Below, piece after piece: positions 44,622 to 51,687 of a DNA stretch of 51,687 nt; the stretch's first letter is position 1; the number at the start of each line of letters is the position of its first letter. The DNA is taken from positions 1 to 51,687 of the forward strand of contig DGOK01000045.1 in NCBI GenBank assembly GCA_002389385.1. Reading direction: 5' to 3'. Made by a program: the position numbers and the translations under genes. Under the pieces are notes generated by a model. That model saw only the letters and a list, made by a program, of their open reading frames with translations, made no database searches and was not told the DNA's origin. This DNA is from Rhodospirillaceae bacterium UBA4468 (GTDB lineage Bacteria; Pseudomonadota; Alphaproteobacteria; Rhodospirillales; Casp-alpha2).

Positions 44622-45236
44622 TTAACGCGAATAAAATTCGATAACCAGATTTGGTTCCATCTGAACTGGATAAGGAACATCTTCCAGCTTTGGCTGACGA
44701 ATGAATGTACCCGTCATCCGCTGATGGTTCACTTCAACGTACTCAGGCACTTCACGCTCTGAGCTTTCGCTGGCCAACAATAAGAGTGGCATCTGACGTG
44801 ACTTTTCGCGGACTTCTACGACATCACCTTCTTTAACCATATAGGAAGGAATATTCACTCGAATACCATTCACTGTAATATGACCGTGGTTGATGAACTG
44901 ACGAGCTGAGAAAACAGTCGGAACGTATTTCATACGGTAAATCACTGCATCTAAGCGGCGCTCAAGAATACCGATGAGGTTTTCCGATGTATCACCACGA
45001 CGGCGAACAGCTTCTTTATAATACTTACGGAACTGCTTCTCTGAAATGTTACCGTAATAACCCTTCAGCTTCTGCTTTGCCATGAGCTGCAGACCAAAGT
45101 CTGAGGGCTTCTTGCGGCGCTGACCGTGCTGACCTGGGCCATAATCACGGACGTTTACTGGGCTTTTCGGACGACCCCATAGGTTTACACCTAGGCGACG
45201 GTTAATTTTATACTTTGAACTTACGCGTTTTGACAT
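44622..45236 (-). CDS. rpsD: Small ribosomal subunit protein uS4
   Basis: A 204-residue protein starting M-S-K-R-V-S-S-K-Y-K-I-N-R-R-L-G, with an S4 RNA-binding domain around R-L-D-A-V-I-Y-R-M and V-N-I-P-S-Y-M-V-K-E-G-D. It nucleates 30S assembly on 16S rRNA. It stands alone, as in many alphaproteobacteria. The absence of zinc cysteines marks the C-minus form. Confidence 0.98.
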   Translation of the reverse strand: MSKRVSSKYKINRRLGVNLWGRPKSPVNVRDYGPGQHGQRRKKPSDFGLQLMAKQKLKGYYGNISEKQFRKYYKEAVRRRGDTSENLIGILERRLDAVIYRMKYVPTVFSARQFINHGHITVNGIRVNIPSYMVKEGDVVEVREKSRQMPLLLLASESSEREVPEYVEVNHQRMTGTFIRQPKLEDVPYPVQMEPNLVIEFYSR

Positions 45237-45283
45237 TTTGTCTCTCTTTTACGTTAACCGGATGTTATGAGCCCGGTAGTCCG

Positions 45284-45304
45284 ACCCACGTCTTCGTGGC
45301 GGCG
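45284..45304 (-). promoter_or_regulatory. Stem-loop in the rpsD leader
   Basis: A perfect CCACG-TCTT-CGTGG hairpin lies at 45286-45299, about 50 bases upstream of the rpsD ATG, within a 163-bp gap that holds no gene. Ribosomal protein leaders often fold for autoregulation by S4. No pseudoknot is demonstrated, so this is only a candidate. Confidence 0.3.
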
Positions 45305-45399
45305 GGGAATAACGAAACTAAGCCGTTAGCCCACATTCCCAGGCAGAAACCGCAGAACATAGGCAAAAACGACCAAATGTCAAAGCCTGCGTACATTTT

Positions 45400-46107
45400 T
45401 TATGCGGTGATACTCAATTTTGCCTTCAGGGCACTCCGTCCCTGATTTGTGAGTATAACCTTGCGTGTATCCGTCACTCGCTCAATCCATCCATTTTTAA
45501 TGAATTTATCCGCGAGTGCAGCCCCCAAAGTCCCGCCCACATGTGGCCTGCGCTCACTCCAATCAAGACATCGACGGGCAAAGTGACGACGTTTTTCTTT
45601 GAGTTGGCCTAAATCGATACCAAGGCCCACAAAGAACGCCGCACCAGCCTCAGTTGTATGAAAGTCTTGATCATCTTCTGTTACAAACCCCTCTTTTCTT
45701 AGAGCATCTGCAAGTGCAACGCCTAGAACACCGGCCAGATGGTCATAACACATGCGAGACTCTCTAAGTTCGCTCAAAATCTTTGATGGTTTTCGATGTA
45801 CAACCGGGCCGTCAGGGATTAATTGTGCAAGTGGCTCCAGTACATCCCCGACACGCGGGTCGGCAAGTCGGTAATATCTATGGCGACCTTGCTTCTCGAC
45901 GGCAATGAAGTTTGCATCCATCGTTTTCTTTAAATAACTCGAGGCCGTTTGCGGCGTTACACCTGCGTGCATGGCGAGTTCTGTCGCCGTTAATGCATGC
46001 CCGCCTGCCATTGCTGCCAACATATTTGCCCGAGCAGGCACACCAATCATAGCGCCAATACGAGCAGCAGCCCGAGCATCTGCTTTTTCCCAGCCATAAT
46101 TAAACAT
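45400..46107 (-). CDS. ArsR-type winged-helix transcription regulator
   Basis: About 235 residues. The winged helix-turn-helix is at about 15-90 (T-A-T-E-L-A-M-H-A-G-V-T-P-Q-T-A-S-S-Y-L-K-K), followed by a wing R-H-R-Y-Y-R-L. A longer C-terminal part (C-Y-D-H-L-A-G-V-L-G-V) is characteristic of a subgroup of larger ArsR-like regulators. I chose the ATG at 46107 because GAGGAG lies six bases upstream. It is divergent from the PEP-mutase-like gene, which is its likely target. The ligand is unknown. Confidence 0.85.
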   Translation of the reverse strand: MFNYGWEKADARAAARIGAMIGVPARANMLAAMAGGHALTATELAMHAGVTPQTASSYLKKTMDANFIAVEKQGRHRYYRLADPRVGDVLEPLAQLIPDGPVVHRKPSKILSELRESRMCYDHLAGVLGVALADALRKEGFVTEDDQDFHTTEAGAAFFVGLGIDLGQLKEKRRHFARRCLDWSERRPHVGGTLGAALADKFIKNGWIERVTDTRKVILTNQGRSALKAKLSITA

Positions 46108-46125
46108 CTGAAACTCCTCATGCAT

Positions 46126-46139
46126 CCATATTTCGATGG
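46126..46139. promoter_or_regulatory. Candidate operator between regulator and enzyme
   Basis: A short inverted repeat CCAT-N6-ATGG lies in the 117-bp divergent region, just upstream of the regulator start. It is a plausible site for a dimeric winged-helix repressor. Four-base arms are weak evidence. Confidence 0.25.
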
Positions 46140-46224
46140 TAAGCGAACTGTTAAATAATGATAAGGTTTGTAATTCCCACCATAGTTAAGATTAAACACT
46201 GAAATTGACGAATGGAGACATCTC

Positions 46225-47055
46225 ATGCAACGAAATGAATTCTTAGAACGGCATCACAATGGCCCAATGATCCGCATGCCAGACGCATGGGATCCAGGTT
46301 CTGCTAAGATCATGCAAGCAGCAGGGGCTGAAGCTTTGGGAACAACGAGTGCCGGCATTGTCTATACCCAAGGGCTTCCAGATTATGAAGGCGCGCTTAG
46401 CCGTGACGAATGTTTGCGTGTTGTTCAAGAGATGACTGATGCCGTAACTGTCCCCATTAGCGTCGATAGCGAAGATGGATATGGCGATACGCCTGAGGAC
46501 GTCGCTGAGACCTTCAAGATGATGATTGAAGCAGGGGCTATGGGTGGCAGCATTGAAGATCATCAATTAACCAGTGGACGTGAGTTAATTATGCTAGAAG
46601 AGACGGCAGACCGCGTTCGTGCTGCTCGTGAAGCCATTGATCGTATGGGCGCACCATTCGTTCTCACCGCACGCGCAGAATGTTTTCTGGTCGGATATCC
46701 AGACCCATTGGATGAGAGCATCCGTCGCCTGAAGCTTTATGAAGATGCTAGTGCCGATTGCCTATACGTGCCGGATGTGCGCTCTCGAGAGCAGATAACC
46801 GCTGTCTTAGACGCCCTCACGAAACCTGTAAATATTCTCGTTGGTATTAAGAGTTTTGATATACCACTGGATGAGCTGGAAACTATGGGTGTACGCCGTA
46901 TCAGCACAGGTGGCAGCATTATGTGCTCAATATTGGGTTTGATTCGCAGCGCCGTTGGAGGCCTTGGTGCAGGCACATTGGATTATCTTGATAATATGAT
47001 TCGCCATGATGAGCTTACAAAATTATTCTCAGGCACGAATGTCTCAGGAATTTAA
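46225..47055 (+). CDS. Isocitrate lyase/PEP mutase-family enzyme
   Basis: A 276-residue TIM barrel with the metal-binding S-V-D-S-E-D-G-Y-G-D, then G-A-M-G-G-S-I-E-D-H and T-A-R-A-E-C. Family members cleave or form C-C or P-C bonds next to a carboxylate (methylisocitrate lyase, oxaloacetate hydrolase, PEP mutase). The K-K-C-G-H loop of true isocitrate lyase is absent, so the reaction is open. GGAG lies 8-10 bases before the ATG. It is divergent from the ArsR-type regulator. Confidence 0.88.
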   Translation: MQRNEFLERHHNGPMIRMPDAWDPGSAKIMQAAGAEALGTTSAGIVYTQGLPDYEGALSRDECLRVVQEMTDAVTVPISVDSEDGYGDTPEDVAETFKMMIEAGAMGGSIEDHQLTSGRELIMLEETADRVRAAREAIDRMGAPFVLTARAECFLVGYPDPLDESIRRLKLYEDASADCLYVPDVRSREQITAVLDALTKPVNILVGIKSFDIPLDELETMGVRRISTGGSIMCSILGLIRSAVGGLGAGTLDYLDNMIRHDELTKLFSGTNVSGI

Positions 47056-47066
47056 ATGCTATAAGC

Positions 47067-47618
47067 TCAGCCGTTAACGGCGTTATAGCGTTCCTCAGCT
47101 TCACGGAAGGCGCGGCGCGTCGTCTCAACGTCCCAATCGCGCTCCTGCAGGCTTTCATGCTCCCATTCACTTCGTGGCTCATCAGGCTCAAAAAAATCAC
47201 CTGCATAAACGTGAATAGCAGCAGAAAATTTGTCTAATGGATTGGTCACAGAATGGATAATGCTGTGCCCCAACGTCCTAACATCGCCGACACCAAGAGA
47301 ATCAGCACCCGCCGCCTCCAGACCATTGTCTGTACGTTTCCAAAACACGTTATCCTCTCGGCCATTATAAACACCGATGACAGCAAACATATTATGGTTG
47401 TGCGGGATCAAGGTCATATATGGCGACCATATGAAATTAATGACCGTCAGATCAGAAGAACGATGTAGAAGATCGATACCAGCCTTTTTAGGCTCACCAA
47501 GTTCTTTCATGATACTTGCTGGATCAGAAACAGCTTCTGTCACAAGTGAACGAACTGACGCCTGTCCTTCTTTAACAGCTTTGCCACAGGCATCAATGAA
47601 TGCATCTTTGTTAAACAT
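47067..47618 (-). CDS. Cysteine-dioxygenase-like cupin
   Basis: A 183-residue cupin. Candidate iron ligands are H73 and H75 in P-H-N-H-N-M and H122 in G-H-S-I-I-H-S-V, with the first cupin motif continuing V-Y-N-G-R-E. The spacing fits thiol dioxygenases (cysteine or 3-mercaptopropionate dioxygenase), which oxidise thiols to sulfinates with O2. The substrate is not proven. AGAGGA precedes the ATG. It is convergent with the PEP-mutase-like gene. Confidence 0.82.
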   Translation of the reverse strand: MFNKDAFIDACGKAVKEGQASVRSLVTEAVSDPASIMKELGEPKKAGIDLLHRSSDLTVINFIWSPYMTLIPHNHNMFAVIGVYNGREDNVFWKRTDNGLEAAGADSLGVGDVRTLGHSIIHSVTNPLDKFSAAIHVYAGDFFEPDEPRSEWEHESLQERDWDVETTRRAFREAEERYNAVNG

Positions 47619-47760
47619 AACGATTTCCTCTCAATCAAACGGGATGAAATGATATGCCGCATAAGCATTGAACTGTCCAGCCGCGACGCTCCTGCATCAA
47701 TTGCTATGAGCAGGCATTTGAAGAAGCGGCATTTCAAATTCAAATATGGAAGCTACGTAA
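47619..47760. other. HNH-cupin intergenic region
   Basis: A 142-bp gap with an AT-rich inverted repeat, ATTTGAA (47716-47722) and TTCAAAT (47733-47739), ten bases apart. The repeat could be an operator or a weak hairpin. No gene is visible. Confidence 0.3.
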
Positions 47761-48315
47761 TTAAGCTTCTAGTTCACTATCCCAATACAAGAAGTCCCGC
47801 CAACTCTCGTGAAGAAAATTTGGAGGGAAGGCACGTCCATTTTCTTGCAACCGGTATGTCGAAGGCCGCTCTGGTGATCGCATAGGAAACATTTTGGCTT
47901 GTTTCGGTAGTTTGTGGCCTTTTGCAAGATTACACGGCGAACACGCCGTCACGACATTTTCCCAAGTTGTTCTTCCACCTCGACAACGAGGAATAACGTG
48001 GTCAAATGTCAGGACTTCAGTTGCGAGCCGCTGACCACAGTATTGACATGAAAATGCATCACGTAAAAATACGTTAAAGCGCGTAAAAGCCGGTCGCTTA
48101 TTCATCTGCACATATTCTTTGAGCGCGATCACGCTAGGAAGTTGAAATTCTTCGCTCGCAGATCGCGCTACTTTATCATAATTGGATACAACGGAGACTC
48201 TACCCAAAAAGACAGCCTTAAGTGCGTCCTGCCACGACCAAACCGAAAGGGGGTAGTAGCTGAGCGGACGAAAGTCTGCGTTCAGCGCTAAAGCCGGATA
48301 ACCAATAATGGACAT
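47761..48315 (-). CDS. HNH endonuclease family protein
   Basis: About 184 residues. The N-terminal part (A-L-A-L-N-A-D-F-R-P-L-S-Y-Y-P-L-S) is typical of a widespread alphaproteobacterial HNH family. The HNH zinc finger follows with C-Q-Y-C, F-D-H-V-I-P-R, W-E-N-V-V-T-A-C and C-N-L-A-K. The cellular role is unknown, and it stands alone with no restriction or mobile-element partner. AGGAG lies 9 bases before a TTG (48318) and 12 before the ATG at 48315. Confidence 0.9.
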   Translation of the reverse strand: MSIIGYPALALNADFRPLSYYPLSVWSWQDALKAVFLGRVSVVSNYDKVARSASEEFQLPSVIALKEYVQMNKRPAFTRFNVFLRDAFSCQYCGQRLATEVLTFDHVIPRCRGGRTTWENVVTACSPCNLAKGHKLPKQAKMFPMRSPERPSTYRLQENGRAFPPNFLHESWRDFLYWDSELEA

Positions 48316-48443
48316 CAAATACTATATCTCCTATCCAGACAGGTAGAACAGTACACGATATTGAGAAAATGCAAAATAAGATTGAGTTAAATGTTAGTGA
48401 CAGCAATCCCACATAATGAATTCATCTACAAAACTTAAATATT

Positions 48444-49124
48444 CTACAGCTTTACACCGAACACATCTGCCAAGAAAAACATACCAGCTTTAATGCCGTC
48501 ATCATCAATGCCATGCCCCAAATTTGGGCGCGCAAGGCCTTCACATGGCACGCCATTTTCACGAAGCGTGTTAAGTGCAGCGGGCATGAAGTCGAAAGGC
48601 AGAACCTCGTCATCTTGACCATGGCAGAGCAATATTGGCGGTTTCACAGTAATCTCATTGGCGAGGTTATCGGCATCTACGAGCATGCCTGAGTATCCGA
48701 GAACCCCTGCGCACGCCTTTGGACGTCGAAGGCCAACATGTAATGCCATCATGGTTCCTTGGGAAAACCCAACCAAAGCGAGGTCCTTGTCTTCAAGGCC
48801 CATCTCAGCCAGTTGCTCATCTATATATCTATTCAATATAGGGCCCGTGGCATGAACACCTTCTATTCGAGCTTCCATGCTGAAATCTTGCAAACTAAAC
48901 CACTGATATCCAATCGGGCCGCCATCGAATTGAGATGGTGCATGTGGCGACATGAACCGCGCATCTGGCAGTACTTTTTGAAAAAACGGCGCTAATGCAA
49001 TCAAATCATCACCATCAGACCCGACGCCGTGACACAGAATGACCAGTTGCTTAGGTACGCGACCGCCCAATGGCTCTAGAGTTGGGCCATCAAGTTTTGG
49101 AAGCTCAGGGGTTTCTTCGCTCAT
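48444..49124 (-). CDS. Phospholipase/carboxylesterase-family alpha/beta hydrolase
   Basis: A 226-residue hydrolase. The nucleophile S121 lies in G-F-S-Q-G, the Asp in H-G-Q-D-D-E-V-L-P-F and the His in L-G-H-G-I-D-D. It has no signal peptide. The family hydrolyses carboxyl esters or thioesters of short to medium chains. AGGAG precedes the ATG at good spacing. It is divergent from gluQ. Confidence 0.92.
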   Translation of the reverse strand: MSEETPELPKLDGPTLEPLGGRVPKQLVILCHGVGSDGDDLIALAPFFQKVLPDARFMSPHAPSQFDGGPIGYQWFSLQDFSMEARIEGVHATGPILNRYIDEQLAEMGLEDKDLALVGFSQGTMMALHVGLRRPKACAGVLGYSGMLVDADNLANEITVKPPILLCHGQDDEVLPFDFMPAALNTLRENGVPCEGLARPNLGHGIDDDGIKAGMFFLADVFGVKL

Positions 49125-49223
49125 TTTCTATATGCTCCTAAATATCGGGTGCACAAGTGTTAGCGCATAAGTATCGTTATTGTCACGTCGTCCGCTACAA
49201 ATGAAATAGATCAGACTTAAACT

Positions 49224-50072
49224 ATGACCGTTGTCAGCCGTTTTGCACCCAGCCCAACCGGATTTTTGCATCTTGGACATGCATATTCTGCAATGTTTGC
49301 ATATGAACAGGCGCAACGGGCCAATGGCAGGTTTTTGCTGCGCATAGAGGATATTGACCAAGGCCGAAGTCGCAAAGAGTTTGAACAGCAAATCTTTGAT
49401 GATCTTGGTTGGCTTGGCCTTAAATGGCCCGCACCTGTACGTCGCCAATCCGAGCATTTTGAAGATTACAAAGCTGCACTAGACACACTCATGTCGATGG
49501 AACTCGTCTATCCATGCTTCTGCACGCGTCAAGATATCCAATCAGATATACAAGCCGCAGGTGGCGCCCCCCATGGCCCTGATGACCTTGTATACCCCGG
49601 AACGTGCCGGCATCTATCAAACGACGAACGTTCCAAAGCAATCAATAACGGACAGGCGCACGCCTATCGCTTAGATATTAAGAAGGCCTGTATGTCGGCA
49701 GGACCTCTAATATGGCAAGACGAGGCTGCAGGTAGAATCAGTGCTCATCCTGAGAGGTTTGGTGACATCGTCATTGCACGTAAAGAAACACCAACAAGCT
49801 ATCACCTCGCTGTGGTCATCGATGATCATCTCCAAAAAATTTCTTTCGTAACACGCGGGCAGGATCTTTTTGATTCGACGGATATTCATCGTTTATTACA
49901 AAAAATACTGAACCTGAATGTACCCCAATACCACCATCATCCTTTGATCATAGACAAGGACGGCAACAGGCTGGCCAAGCGCAACGATAGCCTTTCGATT
50001 AAGAAACTACGTCAAAGTGGCGCAACCCTCGAGGATATCCGCACAATGATCTCTGAGGGTCTCCATGATTAG
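49224..50072 (+). CDS. gluQ: Glutamyl-Q tRNA(Asp) synthetase
   Basis: A 282-residue truncated GluRS-like enzyme without an anticodon-binding domain. The HIGH-type motif is H-L-G-H in S-P-T-G-F-L-H-L-G-H, the zinc region C-F-C-T with a later G-T-C, and the KMSKS-like motif L-A-K-R-N-D. It glutamylates queuosine of tRNA-Asp. It ends in TAG and overlaps the next gene by 8 bases. Confidence 0.94.
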   Translation: MTVVSRFAPSPTGFLHLGHAYSAMFAYEQAQRANGRFLLRIEDIDQGRSRKEFEQQIFDDLGWLGLKWPAPVRRQSEHFEDYKAALDTLMSMELVYPCFCTRQDIQSDIQAAGGAPHGPDDLVYPGTCRHLSNDERSKAINNGQAHAYRLDIKKACMSAGPLIWQDEAAGRISAHPERFGDIVIARKETPTSYHLAVVIDDHLQKISFVTRGQDLFDSTDIHRLLQKILNLNVPQYHHHPLIIDKDGNRLAKRNDSLSIKKLRQSGATLEDIRTMISEGLHD

Positions 50073-50856
50073 ATTGCTGCCTTTATTGTTTTTGTTCTTA
50101 TGCACACATATAGCTCAAGCGAATGAGCCCCACAAAGCAACAATCAGTGAAATTATCGATGGCGACACTGTCTTTATTAGCCCGCCCTTTAAAGATGGGA
50201 ATGAAATCCGACTTGTTGGCATTCAAGCACCCAAGCTTCCGCTTGGACGGAAAAACTTTTCGATATGGCCTTTGGCACAAGAATCAAAAATTGCGATTGA
50301 AACCTTAAGCCTGGGAAAACGTGTTATGTTATCATTTGGCGGTGCGCGCCGGGATCGCTATGGGCGCTGGCTTGCCCATATAAATGTGCAGAACAACGAC
50401 AATACGGAAACCTGGATTCAGGGAGAACTGCTTTGGCTTGGGTTAGCGCGCGTCTACAGCTTCCCGGACAACAGATCACGTGTTTCGGAAATGCTCGCTC
50501 TTGAACGTGACGCTCGACAAGCCTAGCGAGGAATTTGGGCACTCCCCTATTATGCAATTCGCAACTCAGATGTAGATACATTGAACGATCAATTAGGCAC
50601 ATTTCAGTTGATTAAAGGTTGAATCGTTGATTCTGCTGACGTTAAAGGCAACGTTTACCTTAACTTCGGATCAGACTGGCGTACTGACTTTACAATCTCA
50701 ATTTCCTAGAAATCGCGCCGCTTGTTTGATAAAGCATCTCTAGATCCGGTAGCATGGACAGGGCGCAGTTTTCGCGTCCGAGGCTGGTTAACGAAACGGA
50801 ATGGACTTATGATCCGGGCAACACATCCAGAGCAAATAGAATTACTTGATAGATAA
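50065..50856 (+). pseudogene. SNase-like gene with three in-frame stops in its 3' half
   Basis: The first 153 codons encode a signal peptide (M-I-R-L-L-P-L-L-F-L-F-L, cleavage near A-Q-A) and an SNase/OB-fold domain: I-D-G-D-T-V-F, R-L-V-G-I-Q-A-P, R-R-D-R-Y-G-R-W. TAG at 50524-50526 ends the frame. The same frame continues with family-like sequence, G-I-W-A-L-P-Y-Y-A and V-Y-L-N-F-G-S-D-W-R-T-D-F, through TGA (50620-50622) and TAG (50707-50709). It passes V-R-G-W-L and T-H-P-E-Q-I-E-L-L before the normal TAA at 50854-50856. No frameshift is present. The N-terminal domain may still be made. The usual acidic residues of staphylococcal nuclease after G-I are Gln and Lys here. Confidence 0.85.
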
Positions 50857-50938
50857 CGCTGCCCAATAAATGCCATTGTTGAGCCCTATAGTATCGATGC
50901 GCTAAGCTAAATCAATATTCCAACACAAAGGACGCGCA
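50857..50938 (+). other. Short gap before the protease gene
   Basis: About 80 bp with no gene. AAAGGA lies 7 bases before the ATG of the next gene. Confidence 0.4.
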
Positions 50939-51687
50939 ATGCGGCATCGTTTTAATTCGTCATGGATTCTCAGCACTCTCGTCATAAGCACATTGTTGCT
51001 TTCAGGATGCTCTACAAACCGTGCAACCGGCGAGCAAAGCTTTACTGCCTTCATGTCAGAAGAAGACGAATCTCGTATCGGCGCTGAAGAACATCCAAAG
51101 ATGCTTCAGGCATTTGGCGGGACATACGATGACGCAGCACTAGAAGCATACGTTCGCACGATCGGGCGGAAACTTGTCGCAAAATCTGAATTACCCGATG
51201 CAGAATTCCAATTTTTTGTATTGAATGACGATACTGTGAACGCATTCGCATTGCCTGGTGGATATGTCTATGTATCGCGTGGCCTGATCGCACTTTGCGA
51301 AGATGAAGCTGAATTAGCAGGTGTCATCGGCCATGAAATTGGCCATGTAACAGCCAGGCACTCCGCTCAACGCCATTCATCTGCTCAAGCAACAAACATT
51401 GGCCTGACAGCTGTTGGTATTCTGGGAAGTATTTTCGGCGCGCCTACAGGTTTGAATAATGTTGTTTCATTCGGTGCGCAGGCAGCCCTTCAAAGTTATT
51501 CTCGGAACCAAGAACTCGAGGCCGATCGCCTAGGTGCGAGATACATGAGTAGAGCCGGGTATTCACCAGCTGCACTCACAGATTTCTTTGCGAAGCTTGA
51601 TATGCAAAATGGGATCGAAGCTGATAAAGCAGGTAAATCTAGAGATAATTACTCCGTCATGTCGACACATCCGAGGACGTCAGAGCG
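50939..51687 (+). CDS. M48-family metalloprotease lipoprotein (3' end outside the window)
   Basis: The first 249 residues of a longer protein. A signal peptide with the lipobox L-L-S-G-C places the lipidated cysteine at residue 24. The zinc motif H-E-I-G-H is at 132-136, and the third ligand lies in N-Q-E-L-E-A-D. A-L-P-G-G-Y-V-Y-V-S-R-G-L is the usual M48 strand-helix. Relatives such as BepA and LoiP degrade or help fold outer-membrane proteins. The C-terminal part, possibly with TPR repeats, is not visible. Confidence 0.92.
   Translation, partial: MRHRFNSSWILSTLVISTLLLSGCSTNRATGEQSFTAFMSEEDESRIGAEEHPKMLQAFGGTYDDAALEAYVRTIGRKLVAKSELPDAEFQFFVLNDDTVNAFALPGGYVYVSRGLIALCEDEAELAGVIGHEIGHVTARHSAQRHSSAQATNIGLTAVGILGSIFGAPTGLNNVVSFGAQAALQSYSRNQELEADRLGARYMSRAGYSPAALTDFFAKLDMQNGIEADKAGKSRDNYSVMSTHPRTSE

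Noticed and set aside
45215..45445. 76-codon plus-strand frame over the rpsD leader
   Set aside because: It overlaps the rpsD start antisense, has no ribosome site, and its composition does not look like a protein.
47761..48315. HNH protein as part of a defence or mobile system
   Set aside because: No methylase, integrase, transposase or toxin-antitoxin partner is nearby, and the family is a common stand-alone alphaproteobacterial gene.
23664..50856. Stop-codon reassignment (amber or opal decoded as an amino acid)
   Set aside because: TAG ends hisS, bolA, gluQ and the NDUFAF5-like gene; TGA ends prfA, hemA, grxC, map and others. The broken genes carry TAA, TAG and TGA as well as frameshifts, and RF1 is normal.
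1..51687. CRISPR arrays, prophage, insertion sequences, rRNA
   Set aside because: No regular spaced repeats, terminal inverted repeats with transposase, phage structural genes or rRNA segments were seen.

Overview
The window is about 52 kb of a moderate-GC (high 40s % by eye) chromosome from an alphaproteobacterium, probably Rhodospirillales-like or a related marine lineage. Supporting markers are the block ubiG, lysC, ptsP, rodZ-like, ispG, hisS, prfA, prmC, DUF4167, clpB; the DUF1476 gene (zeta inhibitor of the alphaproteobacterial F1Fo ATPase); PurS/PurQ/PurL of the small-subunit type; and an NDUFAF5-like methyltransferase beside comF and grxC. The genus cannot be fixed from the sequence. 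I see no phage, insertion sequence, CRISPR array, rRNA or tRNA.

Layout. 1-285: no convincing gene, possibly a decayed gene end. 286-3287: a lipoprotein, a thiolase and a class III CoA-transferase. 3349-20444, mostly minus strand: a long housekeeping run, lysC-ptsP and then rodZ-ispG-hisS-hemA-prfA-prmC with very tight spacing, then DUF4167 and clpB. Between DUF4167 and clpB sits a plus-strand set of two unknown genes and a MOSC protein. 20579-26032: ubiG, DUF1178, a methyltransferase, a nitrilase, grxC, a comF broken by one stop codon, an NDUFAF5-like methyltransferase, grxD and bolA. 26231-34808: purine genes purC, purS, purQ, purL and purB, interrupted by a decayed ompA-type gene and a frameshifted secreted-protein gene, with NRDE and DUF1476 genes between purL and purB. 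34923-40776: an Ntn-hydrolase-like protein, an MFS transporter, DUF2062, a radC/unknown-gene wreck, map, sfsA and a TerB-like protein. 40941-44523: an Arg/Asp/Gln-rich protein, a TPR plus O-GlcNAc-transferase-like enzyme and a GT2 glycosyltransferase. 44622 to the end: rpsD, an ArsR-type regulator divergent from a PEP-mutase/isocitrate-lyase-like enzyme, a cysteine-dioxygenase-like cupin, HNH nuclease, esterase, gluQ, a nuclease-like gene whose 3' half carries three in-frame stops, and the start of an M48 metalloprotease lipoprotein.

Two themes stand out. First, a glutamyl-tRNA reductase (C5 haem pathway) lies in a hemA-prfA-prmC operon. This is the gammaproteobacterial-style order, whereas most alphaproteobacteria make 5-aminolevulinate with ALA synthase. 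Second, at least five genes outside the core pathways (ompA, comF, radC and its neighbour, a small secreted protein, an SNase-like protein) are freshly broken while the core genes are intact. This pattern suggests early genome erosion, or else an assembly with unusual errors. All three stop codons also terminate intact genes, so a changed genetic code does not explain it.
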